Source: Pandoraea aquatica
GTDB lineage: Bacteria > Pseudomonadota > Gammaproteobacteria > Burkholderiales > Burkholderiaceae
Assembly (NCBI RefSeq): GCF_902459565.1
Contig: NZ_CABPSN010000003.1
Coordinates: forward strand, 62,001 to 126,000
DNA length: 64,000 nt
Direction: 5' to 3'
Position numbers and translations under genes: made by a program. The notes beneath the pieces were generated by a model. The model ran no database searches, was not told where the DNA came from, and saw nothing but the letters and a program-made list of their open reading frames with translations. This document shows, piece by piece, positions 26,535 to 35,682 of the stretch. How positions within the stretch are numbered: position 1 is the first letter of the stretch; each line of letters starts with the position of its first letter.

Positions 26535-26936
26535 ATGACAATGGCACGTTGGCTTCACCGGAGCATCGTGGCACTGACTGCGGCGGGAAGTGTCTTTCTG
26601 GGGGCTAACGCTGTGGCGCGCGAAACCGCGCCATACGTCACGGATCAAACAGCAACGGTCTCCGTTGCCGAGTTACCTCGCGAAGCGCAGCGCACGCTGA
26701 CGCTGATTGCCCAGGGCGGGCCGTTTCCCTATGCCAAAGATGGCATCACGTTCGGGAACTACGAAAAGCGCCTGCCCAAAATGCCGCGTGGCTATTACCA
26801 TGAATATACGGTGCCGACTCCCGGTGCCCGCAATAGAGGTGCCAGGCGCATCATCTGTGGCGGTAACCAACGTGCGGTCGAACCGTGTTACTACACCCAA
26901 GACCACTACAACAGCTTTAAACAAATAAGGGAATGA
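26535..26936 (+). CDS. Secreted guanyl-specific ribonuclease (T1/Sa, N1 family)
   Basis: The 133-residue protein has an N-terminal signal peptide (hydrophobic 11-27, cleavage likely near AVA at 25-28). The mature part resembles RNase Sa of Streptomyces. LTLIAQGGPFPYAKDG is followed by the active-site strand YYHEYTVPTPGAR (Glu90 as general base), the arginines R99, R101, R104 and R105, and the general acid His124 in TQDHYNSF. The protein should cleave single-stranded RNA after guanosine, outside the cytoplasm or after transfer. Two cysteines (109, 118) could form a disulfide. The gene directly downstream encodes a barstar-type inhibitor, so the two form a toxin and immunity pair. The ATG at 26541 is an alternative start. 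Confidence 0.88.
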   Translation: MTMARWLHRSIVALTAAGSVFLGANAVARETAPYVTDQTATVSVAELPREAQRTLTLIAQGGPFPYAKDGITFGNYEKRLPKMPRGYYHEYTVPTPGARNRGARRIICGGNQRAVEPCYYTQDHYNSFKQIRE

Positions 26937-26943
26937 CAGCAGT

Positions 26944-27492
26944 ATGAGTGAGCCGGTTTTCGCACAAGAACGCGGGAAAGATCTTATGGCAGATCCATTC
27001 GGTGCGGGCGAGGGCAACTTGTTCAAGCAGGTGCTGGGCCTGCATGCTGTCGCGCGGGCCGGCCATCGCCGTAGCCTATCGGAAGAGGGAGATATGAGTC
27101 TTTTCCAGGCCGTGAGGCCGAACATCGTGCAGTCGATCCGTGCATTCCGCGTGCCGGAACTGGCGGCGGAGGCCGAGCGGCTCGGACAGCACTTCCTCTA
27201 TGCCAATTGCTCACATGCGCAAAGCAAGGCGGAAGTGCTGGAGACGATCGCCACATCGTTCCTGTTCCCGAAGCATTTCGGAAAGAACTACGACGCGTTG
27301 CACGATTGTCTGACCGATCTGGTCGCCCATTGCGGGCCGCAACCCGGGTTTGTCGTCGTGCTGGAGGGCTTGCCGGTCGTCACCAAGTTCGACAAGGATG
27401 GCCGCGAGACACTGCTGGAAGTGTTCCGCGATACCGCCGAGTTCTGGAGCGAGCGTCGCGTGAGCTTCCGCGTTTTCTACTCGTTTGCCTGA
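26944..27492 (+). CDS. Barstar-family ribonuclease inhibitor
   Basis: The 182-residue protein has no signal peptide. Its C-terminal 100 residues match the barstar fold: FLYANCSHAQSKAEVLETIA, then FPKHFGKNYDALHDCLTDL. The last motif is the barstar hallmark, whose Asp/Tyr residues enter the RNase active site. VVVLEGLPVV follows. It should neutralise the RNase encoded seven bases upstream by blocking its active site in the cytoplasm. The N-terminal 75 residues are an extension absent from the classical 90-residue barstar and I cannot assign a role. AAGGGA lies upstream of the ATG at 26944; an ATG at 26986 with GGGAAAG before it is an alternative start. Confidence 0.85.
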   Translation: MSEPVFAQERGKDLMADPFGAGEGNLFKQVLGLHAVARAGHRRSLSEEGDMSLFQAVRPNIVQSIRAFRVPELAAEAERLGQHFLYANCSHAQSKAEVLETIATSFLFPKHFGKNYDALHDCLTDLVAHCGPQPGFVVVLEGLPVVTKFDKDGRETLLEVFRDTAEFWSERRVSFRVFYSFA

Positions 27493-27600
27493 GACTCATT
27501 TTTCGTCCACGTATCGCCTGACGCGAAACATCCGCGAAAATCGCTTTTGCGGCAGGTAACGGTTGGCTTTTCGCGGTTTCCGTAGACGACGAAGCGCAAG

Positions 27601-27629
27601 AAAAAAGGTCCGCACTGCGGACCTTTTTT
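27601..27629. terminator. Bidirectional terminator between the barstar gene and yidB
   Basis: AAAAAAGGTCCGC (27601-27613) and GCGGACCTTTTTT (27617-27629) form a perfect stem with a 3-base loop. It can end both convergent transcripts. Confidence 0.9.
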
Positions 27630-27652
27630 CATTTCCGGCCAATCGTTGCGAA

Positions 27653-28285
27653 TCAGCTGGTGTGGTTGCCGCCGAGGAATTGCTGGGCCAGCGACGTCAG
27701 ATCCAGCGGACCTTGTGGCATTGCGCCGTCCGGGGTCAAATGATTCACGACCTTGGGAAGCAATTCCGACAACTCCTGCGCCGCTTCGTCTTCGGAGACG
27801 CCCGCCGAGCTTGCCAATTGCTGCAACTGGCCGCCGGGGCCGAGCGCTTGCGTGACCTGATCGGCGCTGACCGGCTGGTTAGCGCCCGTGCCAACCCAGG
27901 AATTTACCGCTTCACCCAGGCCACCCTGATTCAGAATTTGCGCCAGCCCGCCCAATCCGCCGAGTTGCCCCAGCAAACCGCCATTCGGCGCTCCCGGCGC
28001 ACCCGCCGCCGGCGATTGTCCGCCGCCGAGCAGTCCGCCGAGTAAATCGCCCAGGCCACCCGCCCCACCGGAGCCACCCGCCGCACCGCCACCGAGCATG
28101 CCGCCAAGCATACCGCCGAGGCCGCCAAGCAAGCCGCCGCCCTCACCACCCTGGCCTTGCGCGTTGCCCGAGCGACTGGCAATCATCGCCAGCAAGCCCA
28201 TCAGCAGCATGGTCTTCGTGCTGAAACCGCCACCACCGGCCTGATTGCCGGACCCACCACCGAGAATGTTGTCGAGGATACCCAT
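27653..28285 (-). CDS. YidB-like DUF937 protein, glycine-rich
   Basis: The 210-residue protein starts MGILDNILGGG. It has a hydrophobic segment (about 25-36, MLLMGLLAMIA), then a long Gly/Leu-rich low-complexity part (about 45-115). The C-terminal domain, LAQILNQGGLGEAVNSWVG through LSELLPKVVNHLTPDG, is the signature of DUF937/YidB. The function of this family is not established. AAGGAG eight bases before the ATG gives a strong ribosome binding site. It is the last gene of the minus-strand run from the spermidine-synthase-like gene. Confidence 0.85.
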   Translation of the reverse strand: MGILDNILGGGSGNQAGGGGFSTKTMLLMGLLAMIASRSGNAQGQGGEGGGLLGGLGGMLGGMLGGGAAGGSGGAGGLGDLLGGLLGGGQSPAAGAPGAPNGGLLGQLGGLGGLAQILNQGGLGEAVNSWVGTGANQPVSADQVTQALGPGGQLQQLASSAGVSEDEAAQELSELLPKVVNHLTPDGAMPQGPLDLTSLAQQFLGGNHTS

Positions 28286-28335
28286 GACGATTACTCCTTA
28301 AGGCTTGTGAGGCCGTTTTCTCGAATCATCGATGC

Positions 28336-29073
28336 TTACCATCCGCCCCAGCGAGCGGCCAACGCAGCGAGAACTGCCATGCCCGCCGTTTCGGTCCGAA
28401 GGATGCGCTCGCCAAGACGAATGGCCGAAAATCCGGCCTGCCTTGCGAGGGCTTCCTCCTGAGGAGCCAGCCCGCCTTCCGGGCCGAAGAGCAGCACGCC
28501 GGGCTGAGACGGTGCCTCTAGCGGTAGCGAATCGAATCCGCTGTCTGCTCTGGGTGACAATAGCACACGCCATCCGTCACTCTTTATGACATCCCGGTCA
28601 CCCAGCCAGGCCGTAATCGGACGGATCGGCAGCACCTTGGGCACACGATTTCGTCCGCATTGTTCGCACGCGGCTTGCACGAGTGCCTGCCAGTGCGCGA
28701 CGCGCTTGGCAGCACGTTCCCCTTCGAGACGAATGACGGAGCGCTCTGTCGCGAGCGGTTGAATTTCCGTCACACCGAGTTCGATGGCCTTCTCGATGAG
28801 CCAGTCCATCTTGTCGCCGCCTGCAATGCCTTGCGCCAGCGTAATGCGATAGGGTGGCTCGGCTTCACGACTGTCGTGCTCACCGAGTTGTGCCGTCGCA
28901 TGGCGCTTTTCCAGCGTCGTCAGTACCGCCGGATATTCGCCGCCTGTGCCGTTGAATAGCGTGAGCGTATCGCCGGTCTTCAGGCGCAGGACCTGGACGT
29001 GGCGAACGACGGTGTCCGGAAGGTCGAGCAGGGCACCGGCGTGTAGCGGCGCATCGATGAAAAAGCGAGGCAT
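28336..29073 (-). CDS. rsmE: 16S rRNA (uracil-1498-N3)-methyltransferase
   Basis: RsmE methylates U1498 in the decoding centre of the 30S subunit. The 245-residue protein has an N-terminal PUA-like part (MPRFFIDAPLHAGALLDLPD, VLRLKTGDTLTLFNG) and a SPOUT domain with KMDWLIEKAIELGVTEI, ERSVIRLEGERAAKR, the SAM knot LLFGPEGGLAPQEE and LGERILRTETAGMA. The ATG at 29073 is the family start. A much longer open frame reaches 29358 but the extra residues look random. No strong ribosome binding site is visible. Confidence 0.95.
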   Translation of the reverse strand: MPRFFIDAPLHAGALLDLPDTVVRHVQVLRLKTGDTLTLFNGTGGEYPAVLTTLEKRHATAQLGEHDSREAEPPYRITLAQGIAGGDKMDWLIEKAIELGVTEIQPLATERSVIRLEGERAAKRVAHWQALVQAACEQCGRNRVPKVLPIRPITAWLGDRDVIKSDGWRVLLSPRADSGFDSLPLEAPSQPGVLLFGPEGGLAPQEEALARQAGFSAIRLGERILRTETAGMAVLAALAARWGGW

Positions 29074-29191
29074 TCGGGTGAGCGGGTGTGGGTGACGAGG
29101 AACGTGAGGATGGCGCCCAGTGTTGGCGTCGGGGACAGAAGCATACTCCAACGTGTCCTGACACCCGACATAAGGACGTGCCGGAAAATCG

Positions 29192-29614
29192 TCAACTGCG
29201 AGGGGCAATGGGCCGGGCAAAGCCCCACCGGTAACCGTCGGGGTCTTCCAACTGGCAGAAGCGATCGCCCCAGAACTGGTCGCTCGGCGGCATGAGTCCC
29301 TTGGCACCGGCGGCGGTTGCACGTGCGTAAAGCGCATCGACATCTTCGGTGTAGACATAGAAGCTCTGCGGCGCTTCGATGCCCGAGGTGCGCGGCGTGC
29401 GCGCGGTCGTCGCGAACGCGCCTTCGGGGGCGAACATCAGGATCAGTTGTCCCTGGTAGAACATTTCGACGTGCATCACTGCGCCGTCGTCGTCCACCAT
29501 GTCATGCACCGAAAAGCCGAAGGCCTGCTCGTAGAACGAGGCGGATGCACGCGCATCGCGAACGGTCAGATACGGCGTCAACCACGGTACGTGGGATGGG
29601 CGGGGATCGGACAT
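29192..29614 (-). CDS. VOC-family (glyoxalase/bleomycin-resistance-like) protein
   Basis: The 140-residue protein contains two beta-alpha-beta-beta-beta modules of the vicinal oxygen chelate fold: LTPYLTVRDARASASFYEQAFGF, then VYTEDVDALYARATAAGA and DRFCQLEDPDGYRWGFA. This pattern is close to PhnB/YdfO-like glyoxalase relatives. The metal ligands are not complete enough to predict an activity, so no substrate is assigned. GGAG before the ATG at 29614 supports the start. It lies between rsmE and the spermidine-synthase-like gene on the same strand. Confidence 0.8.
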   Translation of the reverse strand: MSDPRPSHVPWLTPYLTVRDARASASFYEQAFGFSVHDMVDDDGAVMHVEMFYQGQLILMFAPEGAFATTARTPRTSGIEAPQSFYVYTEDVDALYARATAAGAKGLMPPSDQFWGDRFCQLEDPDGYRWGFARPIAPRS

Positions 29615-29785
29615 GGGTTTGCTCCGTTGGGGCCGTCGGCAAACGAAATCGATGGGGGTCCGACGGTCTTCGCATGTTCCCAATATACAAGGAACGCGTA
29701 TCCGCTTCATCCGTTGCGCGCGACGGCGCACAAGATCGCGCCCGATCGGCGCTGTAACGAGTCGCAGCGCCGGGCATTGCGGGCA

Positions 29786-30718
29786 TTACGGGCCGATGGG
29801 ACCGAGGATGACGCTCAACTCCGGCGGGATATCGAAGAGCGCGGCGTGACGGGACGGCGAATAGTGACGCACGCCTTGTAGCGCCGTTACTGACGGATTC
29901 GCCGTCAGCGCGTCGAAATCGCGCGCTGTGAGTGAATTGCTGGCAATCGCAAGCGCCCATTGCGTGCCGTAGAGCGGCACATAGGTTGTCATCGGCAAGA
30001 CGCAGGCGAACACCGAATGTAGCGCATCGAGCATGCGACGCACCTGTGTGCCTTCGAACCACGGCGCGCCCAGTTGCAGGGCGATGCCCCCGCGTGGGCC
30101 AAGCAAGTCGCGGACTTTCGCAAAGAATGCCGCGTCGTGCAGCGACGCGGCATCGCCGTCGGCCTCCGTCAGATCGAAGACGATGGCGTCGAACTGTTCG
30201 CCGTTCGCTCGTGCTGCGTCCACAAGATCCCGGGCATCACCGATGACGAGCGTGGTGCGGGGATCGTCGAATGCGCCGTTGGCCAGCGCCGGGATGTGTC
30301 GAAGGATGGCGGCGGGCACTTGCGCGTCGAGTTCGGCAACGACCACTTCTCGTACGCAGGCATGCCGTAGCGCTTCGCGCGCAGAGCCGCCGTCGCCGCC
30401 GCCGAGGATCAGCACCCGTTGCGCGTTGCCATGCGCGAGCAGCAGCGGATGCACCATGCACTCATGGCAGATGTGGGCGTCGGCCAGCGACGCCATGAAG
30501 CGGCCGTCGAGCCGGTACGCTCGCCCGAGTTCGCCGAACGCGGGCAAGTCCACGATTTCGATGCGCTGATGCGGCGACGAGGTGGCGTACACCGGCATCG
30601 CAGCGAACGTATAGCCCGCCCACGGCCCGAGCGGTGCTGGGTAAGACGTTGTCAGCTTGGCGGACGAGGCTGTCGGGGCGTCGGATTGGCTGGCGGAGGT
30701 GTCGTGTTTTTCGGGCAT
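29786..30718 (-). CDS. Spermidine synthase-like methyltransferase-fold protein
   Basis: The 310-residue protein has the aminopropyltransferase Rossmann core: [17 protein letters not shown] with the GGGDGG loop, [10 protein letters not shown], and [12 protein letters not shown]. The catalytic-loop region reads [19 protein letters not shown], where spermidine synthases have DxTDP followed by GP. The first Asp is kept but the DP and GP residues are not. The protein could therefore be a divergent aminopropyltransferase or a related enzyme with another substrate. GAGGAA lies 13 bases before the ATG at 30718 and 7 bases before a TTG at 30724, so the true start may be two codons upstream. It is divergent from tkt. 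Confidence 0.78.
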   Translation of the reverse strand: MPEKHDTSASQSDAPTASSAKLTTSYPAPLGPWAGYTFAAMPVYATSSPHQRIEIVDLPAFGELGRAYRLDGRFMASLADAHICHECMVHPLLLAHGNAQRVLILGGGDGGSAREALRHACVREVVVAELDAQVPAAILRHIPALANGAFDDPRTTLVIGDARDLVDAARANGEQFDAIVFDLTEADGDAASLHDAAFFAKVRDLLGPRGGIALQLGAPWFEGTQVRRMLDALHSVFACVLPMTTYVPLYGTQWALAIASNSLTARDFDALTANPSVTALQGVRHYSPSRHAALFDIPPELSVILGPIGP

Positions 30719-30829
30719 TGGCAAGACAACTTCCTCTAATTTGTGGCGATCGCATCACTTCTTCGCATGATTCCACGTTCCCGCCGGTTGAGGAAGTTCG
30801 CCGTGAACGACCCGGGCAGGGGGCGATTC

Positions 30830-30838
30830 TGGTAAAAT
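30830..30838 (+). promoter_or_regulatory. Extended -10 promoter for tkt
   Basis: TGGTAAAAT combines the extended TGn motif with a -10 hexamer TAAAAT (30833-30838), 78 bases before the tkt start codon. A good -35 element is not seen, which is acceptable for an extended -10 promoter. Confidence 0.5.
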
Positions 30839-30915
30839 CTTGCTCTTTTCCTGCATTTGAATTTCGCGCGGCAGCTCGCGGCAACGGGGCACGCCCGCTC
30901 TTCCGGCTGGTCACC

Positions 30916-32928
30916 ATGACGAACTCCTCTCCTGCTACGGCTGCGCTGATGGCCTCTGCTATTCGCGTCCTTTCCATGGATGCGGTCCAACAGGCCAACT
31001 CCGGTCACCCTGGCGCGCCCATGGGCATGGCCGATATCGCGGTCGCTCTCTGGGGCCGCCATCTCAAGCACAACCCCACCAATCCGCATTGGGCCGACCG
31101 CGACCGCTTCGTGCTGTCCAACGGCCACGGTTCGATGCTGATCTACTCGTTGTTGCATCTGACGGGTTACGACCTGCCGATCGAAGAGCTCAAGCACTTC
31201 CGTCAACTGCACAGCAAGACGCCGGGACACCCGGAAGTGGGCATCACGCCGGGCGTCGAGACGACCACGGGCCCGCTGGGTCAGGGCATCACGAACGCCG
31301 TCGGTTTCGCACTCGCCGAAGCGCTGCTCGCCAAGGAATTCAACCGTCCGGGCAACGACATCGTCGACCACTATACGTATGCGTTCCTCGGCGACGGTTG
31401 CCTGATGGAAGGCATCTCGCACGAAGCCTGCTCGCTCGCGGGCACGCTGCGTCTGAACAAGCTCATTGCGCTGTACGACGACAACGGCATCTCGATCGAC
31501 GGCGACGTCGAATACTGGTTTGCCGACGATACGCCGAAGCGTTTCGAAGCCTACGGCTGGAACGTGATTCGCGGTATCGACGGTCATAACGCCGACGCCG
31601 TCGACGCAGCCATCGCGCAAGCCAAGAAGTCCGACCGTCCGACGCTGATCTGCTGCAAGACGCTGATCGGTAAGGGGGCACCGAACAAGGAAGGTGGTCA
31701 CGACGTGCATGGCGCACCGCTGGGTGCCGACGAAATCGCCGCGACGCGCGCAGCACTCGGCTGGAATCTGCCGCCGTTCGAAGTGCCGGCCGATGTCTAT
31801 GCCGCATGGGACGCCAAGGCTGCCGGTCAGAAGGCCGAAGCCGCGTGGAACGAGCGTTTTGCCGCCTATCGCAGCCAGTTCCCGGCCGAAGCTGCCGAGT
31901 TCGAGCGCCGCATGAAGGGCGAACTGCCCGGCGACTTCAAGACGGCCGCTGCCGCCTTGATCGCGAAGACCAACGAAAAGGCCGAGACGGTGGCAACGCG
32001 TAAGGCGTCGCAACTCGCCATCGAAGGGCTCGCCGCCGTGCTGCCGGAATTCCTGGGCGGCTCGGCCGACCTGACCGGCTCGAACCTCACGAACTGGAAG
32101 GCCAGCAAGGCCGTGCGCGCCAATGCAGAAGGCGTGCAGTTCGGTAATCACATCAACTACGGTGTGCGCGAGTTCGGCATGAGCGCCATCATGAACGGCA
32201 TTGCGCTGCACGGCGGTTACATCCCGTTCGGCGGCACGTTCCTGACGTTCTCCGACTACAGCCGCAATGCACTGCGCATGGCAGCGCTCATGAAGCTGCG
32301 TTCGATCTTCGTGTTCACGCACGATTCGATCGGTCTGGGCGAAGACGGCCCGACGCACCAGTCGATCGAACATGTGTCGAGCCTGCGCCTGATTCCGCAA
32401 ATGGATCTGTGGCGTCCGTGCGATACGACCGAAACGGCGGCCGCGTGGGTGGCTGCAGTGGAGCGTCACGACGGTCCGTCGAGCCTGGTGCTGAGCCGTC
32501 AGAATTTGCCGTTCGTCTCGCGCAGCGATGCGCAGATCGCCGATATCCGTCGTGGCGGCTACGTGCTGCGCGACGTGGCCAATCCGCAGGTCATCCTGAT
32601 CGCGACCGGCTCGGAAATGGATCTGGCGCTCAAGGGCGCCGAAGCGCTGGCGGCTGAAGGGATTGCCGCACGTGTCGTGTCCATGCCGTCGACCAATGTG
32701 TTCGATCGTCAGGACAAGGCCTACCGCGAGAGCGTGCTGCCGCGCGGCGTGCCGCGTGTGGCCGTGGAAGCCGGTGTGACGGCGTTCTGGCATAAGTACG
32801 TCGGCCTGGAAGGCGGCGTGGTCGGCATCGATACCTTTGGCGAGTCGGCTCCGGCCGGCGTGCTGTTCAAACACTTCGGCTTCACCGTCGACCACGTGGT
32901 CGCGACGGCAAAGTCCGTGCTTGGCTGA
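30916..32928 (+). CDS. tkt: Transketolase
   Basis: Transketolase moves two-carbon units between sugar phosphates in the pentose phosphate pathway. The 670-residue protein has [20 protein letters not shown] and the thiamine diphosphate motif [19 protein letters not shown]. It also has [33 protein letters not shown], the catalytic Glu region, [13 protein letters not shown], and the C-terminal domain. The ATG at 30916 starts [19 protein letters not shown]; upstream codons in the same frame lie across the promoter. The gene is followed by gapA after 28 bases, placing two central carbon enzymes in one operon. Confidence 0.97.
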   Translation: MTNSSPATAALMASAIRVLSMDAVQQANSGHPGAPMGMADIAVALWGRHLKHNPTNPHWADRDRFVLSNGHGSMLIYSLLHLTGYDLPIEELKHFRQLHSKTPGHPEVGITPGVETTTGPLGQGITNAVGFALAEALLAKEFNRPGNDIVDHYTYAFLGDGCLMEGISHEACSLAGTLRLNKLIALYDDNGISIDGDVEYWFADDTPKRFEAYGWNVIRGIDGHNADAVDAAIAQAKKSDRPTLICCKTLIGKGAPNKEGGHDVHGAPLGADEIAATRAALGWNLPPFEVPADVYAAWDAKAAGQKAEAAWNERFAAYRSQFPAEAAEFERRMKGELPGDFKTAAAALIAKTNEKAETVATRKASQLAIEGLAAVLPEFLGGSADLTGSNLTNWKASKAVRANAEGVQFGNHINYGVREFGMSAIMNGIALHGGYIPFGGTFLTFSDYSRNALRMAALMKLRSIFVFTHDSIGLGEDGPTHQSIEHVSSLRLIPQMDLWRPCDTTETAAAWVAAVERHDGPSSLVLSRQNLPFVSRSDAQIADIRRGGYVLRDVANPQVILIATGSEMDLALKGAEALAAEGIAARVVSMPSTNVFDRQDKAYRESVLPRGVPRVAVEAGVTAFWHKYVGLEGGVVGIDTFGESAPAGVLFKHFGFTVDHVVATAKSVLG

Positions 32929-32956
32929 TTTCGTTAGACCTTACGGAGATACCCCC

Positions 32957-33967
32957 ATGACCATTCGCGTCGCTATTAACGGCTACGGCCGTATCGGCCG
33001 CAACGTACTGCGTGCCCACTACGAAGGTGGCAAGAAGCACGACATCGAAATCGTTGCCATCAACGATCTCGGCAATGCACAGACGAACGCCCACCTCACG
33101 CAATACGACACGGCGCACGGCAAGTTCCCGGGCACGGTGTCGGTCGACGGCGACTTCATGATCGTCAACGGCGACAAGATCCGCGTGCTGGCCAACCGCA
33201 ACCCGGCCGAGCTGCCGTGGGGCGAGCTGAACGTCGACGTCGTGCTCGAGTGCACCGGCTTCTTCACGACGAAGGAAAAGGCCAGCGCTCACCTGAAGGG
33301 CGGCGCGAAGAAGGTCATCATCTCGGCCCCGGGCGGCAAGGATGTGGACGCAACGGTCGTGTTCGGCGTGAACGAAGGCGTGCTCAAGTCGACCGACACG
33401 GTCATCTCGAACGCTTCGTGCACCACGAACTGCCTGGCACCGCTGGTCAAGCCGCTGCACGACAAGATCGGTCTGGAAACGGGCCTGATGACGACCGTTC
33501 ACGCCTACACGAACGACCAGGTGCTGACGGACGTCTATCACGAAGACCTGCGTCGCGCCCGTTCGGCCACGATGAGCATGATCCCGACGAAGACGGGCGC
33601 GGCTTCCGCTGTCGGTCTGGTGCTGCCGGAACTCAATGGCAAGCTCGACGGCTACGCCATTCGCGTCCCGACGATCAACGTGTCGATCGTTGACCTGTCG
33701 TTCATCGCCAAGCGCGACACGACGGTCGACGAAGTCAACGCGATCCTGAAGGAAGCTGCCGAAGGCTCGTTGAAGGCCATCGCTACGTACAACACGGCAC
33801 CGCTGGTGTCGGTCGACTTCAACCACAATCCGGCGTCGTCGAACTTCGACGGCACGCTGACGAAGGTGTCGGGTCGTCTGGTGAAGGTCAGCTCGTGGTA
33901 CGACAACGAGTGGGGCTTCTCGAACCGCATGCTCGACACGACTGTCGCGCTGATGGCTGCGAAGTAA
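32957..33967 (+). CDS. gapA: Glyceraldehyde-3-phosphate dehydrogenase
   Basis: The 336-residue enzyme converts glyceraldehyde 3-phosphate to 1,3-bisphosphoglycerate with [20 protein letters not shown] is the NAD-binding loop. The catalytic Cys155 is in [12 protein letters not shown], and the active-site His follows in [27 protein letters not shown] is the C-terminal motif. CGGAGA lies upstream of the ATG. It lies 28 bases downstream of tkt and is followed by a strong terminator. Only NAD-type residues were checked by eye, so use of NADP is not excluded. Confidence 0.97.
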   Translation: MTIRVAINGYGRIGRNVLRAHYEGGKKHDIEIVAINDLGNAQTNAHLTQYDTAHGKFPGTVSVDGDFMIVNGDKIRVLANRNPAELPWGELNVDVVLECTGFFTTKEKASAHLKGGAKKVIISAPGGKDVDATVVFGVNEGVLKSTDTVISNASCTTNCLAPLVKPLHDKIGLETGLMTTVHAYTNDQVLTDVYHEDLRRARSATMSMIPTKTGAASAVGLVLPELNGKLDGYAIRVPTINVSIVDLSFIAKRDTTVDEVNAILKEAAEGSLKAIATYNTAPLVSVDFNHNPASSNFDGTLTKVSGRLVKVSSWYDNEWGFSNRMLDTTVALMAAK

Positions 33968-33994
33968 TCGCCGCCGAAGCGGGTTCGGAAGTGA

Positions 33995-34026
33995 AAAAAG
34001 CCGCTGTCGAGAGACAGCGGCTTTTT
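33995..34026. terminator. Bidirectional terminator between gapA and the wzz-like gene
   Basis: AAAAAGCCGCTGTC (33995-34008) and GACAGCGGCTTTTT (34013-34026) form a perfect 14-bp stem with loop GAGA. It serves both convergent genes. Confidence 0.9.
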
Positions 34027-34057
34027 ATTTGGGGTGCAGTCGCCGGGGCTTAGTCGT

Positions 34058-34912
34058 TCAGGCGCTTCGCTTGCGAGCCATGCCGACGATGGTGCCGAGA
34101 ATCGCGCCCAAGATCAATCCGGCCAAACCAAAGTACAGCTTGCGCGGGAACGCTGCTTGCGCATCTACACGAATCGCGCTAACGACCCGCGTGTTGTAGG
34201 ACTGGTCGGGTGCGAGAAGCTGCGAAACGCGATAGCGGCTTTCGTTAAGCGTGGCCCGTTCGGTGCGGCTGCTTTGCAAAGCGCTCAGTGCCATCACCGA
34301 ATCCGTGCTTTTCGAATTGGCTAGCGCGGTACTCAGATCCGCCTGGGCTTTGGTATTCGATTCGATTGCCGCATCGATGACGCTCAATTGCTGCTTCGGC
34401 AAGGCCCGCGCGCGCTCAAGGATCTCGGCGTGTTCGGCGATGACCTGATTCGAAGCGACTTGCAGTATTTGTTCAGCCTGCTCAACCGAGGTCCCGCGCG
34501 CAGACATCTCGACGTAGACCGTGCCCTGAATCGGTCTGGCTTTCAGATTCTTCCACACGACTGTTCGGTGCAATGCGTCCGAATTGCCCTTCAACTCGGG
34601 AAGGACTTCGCCAGCAACGCTCTCCCGAAACGTACTCAGCAACACTCGCCCGACCGTTTGTTGGACAGACTCGATCAGAGGGCCATCCGGGCCGACAACG
34701 GGGGAACCGGCAGCGCGTCCAATCTGCAAGGTCACCTTCCCTTCCCATTGCTTCTGGATGACGAACGTGCTGCCGATGCCGATCGCCGCTCCCACGATGG
34801 CTAGTCCGGCTATCAACTTCAAATTGTTGCGGACAAAGCGGACAACGTCCGCGAATGAGAGTTCGTCTGCGTCGCTCTGTGCCATGTCGTTGGGCAATTC
34901 TCTGTGGTCCAT
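34058..34912 (-). CDS. Wzz/chain-length-determinant-like inner membrane protein
   Basis: The 284-residue protein has a membrane segment at about 33-52 (LKLIAGLAIVGAAIGIGSTF) and a second at about 258-277 (LYFGLAGLILGAILGTIVGM). A long periplasmic, mostly helical domain lies between them. This is the topology of the Wzz/PCP family, which sets polysaccharide chain length. SFADVVRFVRNNLK before TM1 and AAFPRKLYFGLAGL at the end are typical. The Pro-rich motif of some Wzz proteins is weak. No glycosyltransferase, flippase or polymerase gene is nearby, so it is an orphan. The base composition is less GC-rich than the flanking genes. No clear Shine-Dalgarno sequence is visible; an internal ATG nine codons later is possible. 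Confidence 0.72.
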   Translation of the reverse strand: MDHRELPNDMAQSDADELSFADVVRFVRNNLKLIAGLAIVGAAIGIGSTFVIQKQWEGKVTLQIGRAAGSPVVGPDGPLIESVQQTVGRVLLSTFRESVAGEVLPELKGNSDALHRTVVWKNLKARPIQGTVYVEMSARGTSVEQAEQILQVASNQVIAEHAEILERARALPKQQLSVIDAAIESNTKAQADLSTALANSKSTDSVMALSALQSSRTERATLNESRYRVSQLLAPDQSYNTRVVSAIRVDAQAAFPRKLYFGLAGLILGAILGTIVGMARKRSA

Positions 34913-35035
34913 AGATGGGGCTTGCTGTTGTTACAGGCTCGTCGAAACGCAAATAGCGTATCAACGTAACTAACGGGGAGGGATATTGTAGACGATGCGC
35001 ACCGGCGCTTGATCTAAGTCGGCGGCATGTGGGAG

Positions 35036-35072
35036 GAAAAATCTCAGAATGCCCTCGGTTGAAGGCATTCTG
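35036..35072 (-). terminator. Intrinsic terminator of fur
   Basis: CAGAATGCC (35045-35053) and GGCATTCTG (35064-35072) form a perfect 9-bp stem with a 10-base loop. Read on the minus strand it is followed by AGATTTTT. It lies 17 bases after the fur stop codon. Confidence 0.65.
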
Positions 35073-35088
35073 ACATGTGAGGCGTTAA

Positions 35089-35517
35089 TTATTTTTGACG
35101 GTGGGGGCACGGATCCTTCGTGCAACTGCCGTACATGGCGAGCGAGTGCTCCTGGAGTGCGAAACCGCGCTCCTTCGCGATCAGCTTCTGACGGCGTTCG
35201 ATCTCGGCATCGAAGAATTCTTCGACGCGTCCGCAGTCCATGCACACGAGGTGATCGTGGTGATGGCCTTCGTTGAGTTCGAAAACGGCCTTGCCGGATT
35301 CAAAGTTGCTGCGCGACAATAGCCCGGCTTGTTCGAACTGGGTCAGGACACGGTAAACCGTGGCCAGGCCGATATCGAGATTTTCGCCGAGCAGATGACG
35401 ATATACGTCTTCAGCGGTCAAGTGGCGCACCTCACTGTTCTGGAAGATCTCCAGAATTTTGAGGCGCGGAAGCGTGGCTTTCAGTCCGATATTTTTCAAA
35501 TCGGCGGGATTCGGCAT
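35089..35517 (-). CDS. fur: Ferric uptake regulator
   Basis: The 142-residue regulator represses iron-uptake genes when loaded with Fe(II). The N-terminal winged helix spans about 1-80 ([42 protein letters not shown]). The metal and dimer part has HHHDH (85-89), CMDC (92-95), and a second Cys pair at 132 and 137. It is divergent from bamE, an arrangement conserved in many Betaproteobacteria. No clear Fur box (GATAATGATAATCATTATC type) is visible in the intergenic region, so autoregulation is not evident from the sequence. Confidence 0.97.
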   Translation of the reverse strand: MPNPADLKNIGLKATLPRLKILEIFQNSEVRHLTAEDVYRHLLGENLDIGLATVYRVLTQFEQAGLLSRSNFESGKAVFELNEGHHHDHLVCMDCGRVEEFFDAEIERRQKLIAKERGFALQEHSLAMYGSCTKDPCPHRQK

Positions 35518-35535
35518 CGCTCTACGTCCCTAGAG

Positions 35536-35542
35536 TACAATA
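35536..35542. promoter_or_regulatory. Shared -10 region between fur and bamE
   Basis: TACAAT (35536-35541) on the plus strand is 5 of 6 to consensus and could serve bamE. The same bases read TATTGT on the minus strand (35542-35537), 4 of 6 to consensus, 20 bases before the fur start codon. Neither direction has an obvious -35 element. Confidence 0.35.
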
Positions 35543-35682
35543 CAGCCCCAATAATAATGCCTTTTTGCCTTGCCCGGGCGCAAACCGGGGCAAACGGGAC
35601 GGTTGTGCCGTCAACGGGGGCGATGTGGCGGCGCGCCCGGCGTGCCGGATTCAAGTTCGATCTTTTTGAAAGCGAGTCAGAT

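Noticed and set aside
35518-35600. A Fur box in front of fur or bamE
   Set aside because: Only a short AATAATAAT run is seen; no inverted repeat of the GATAAT type is present.
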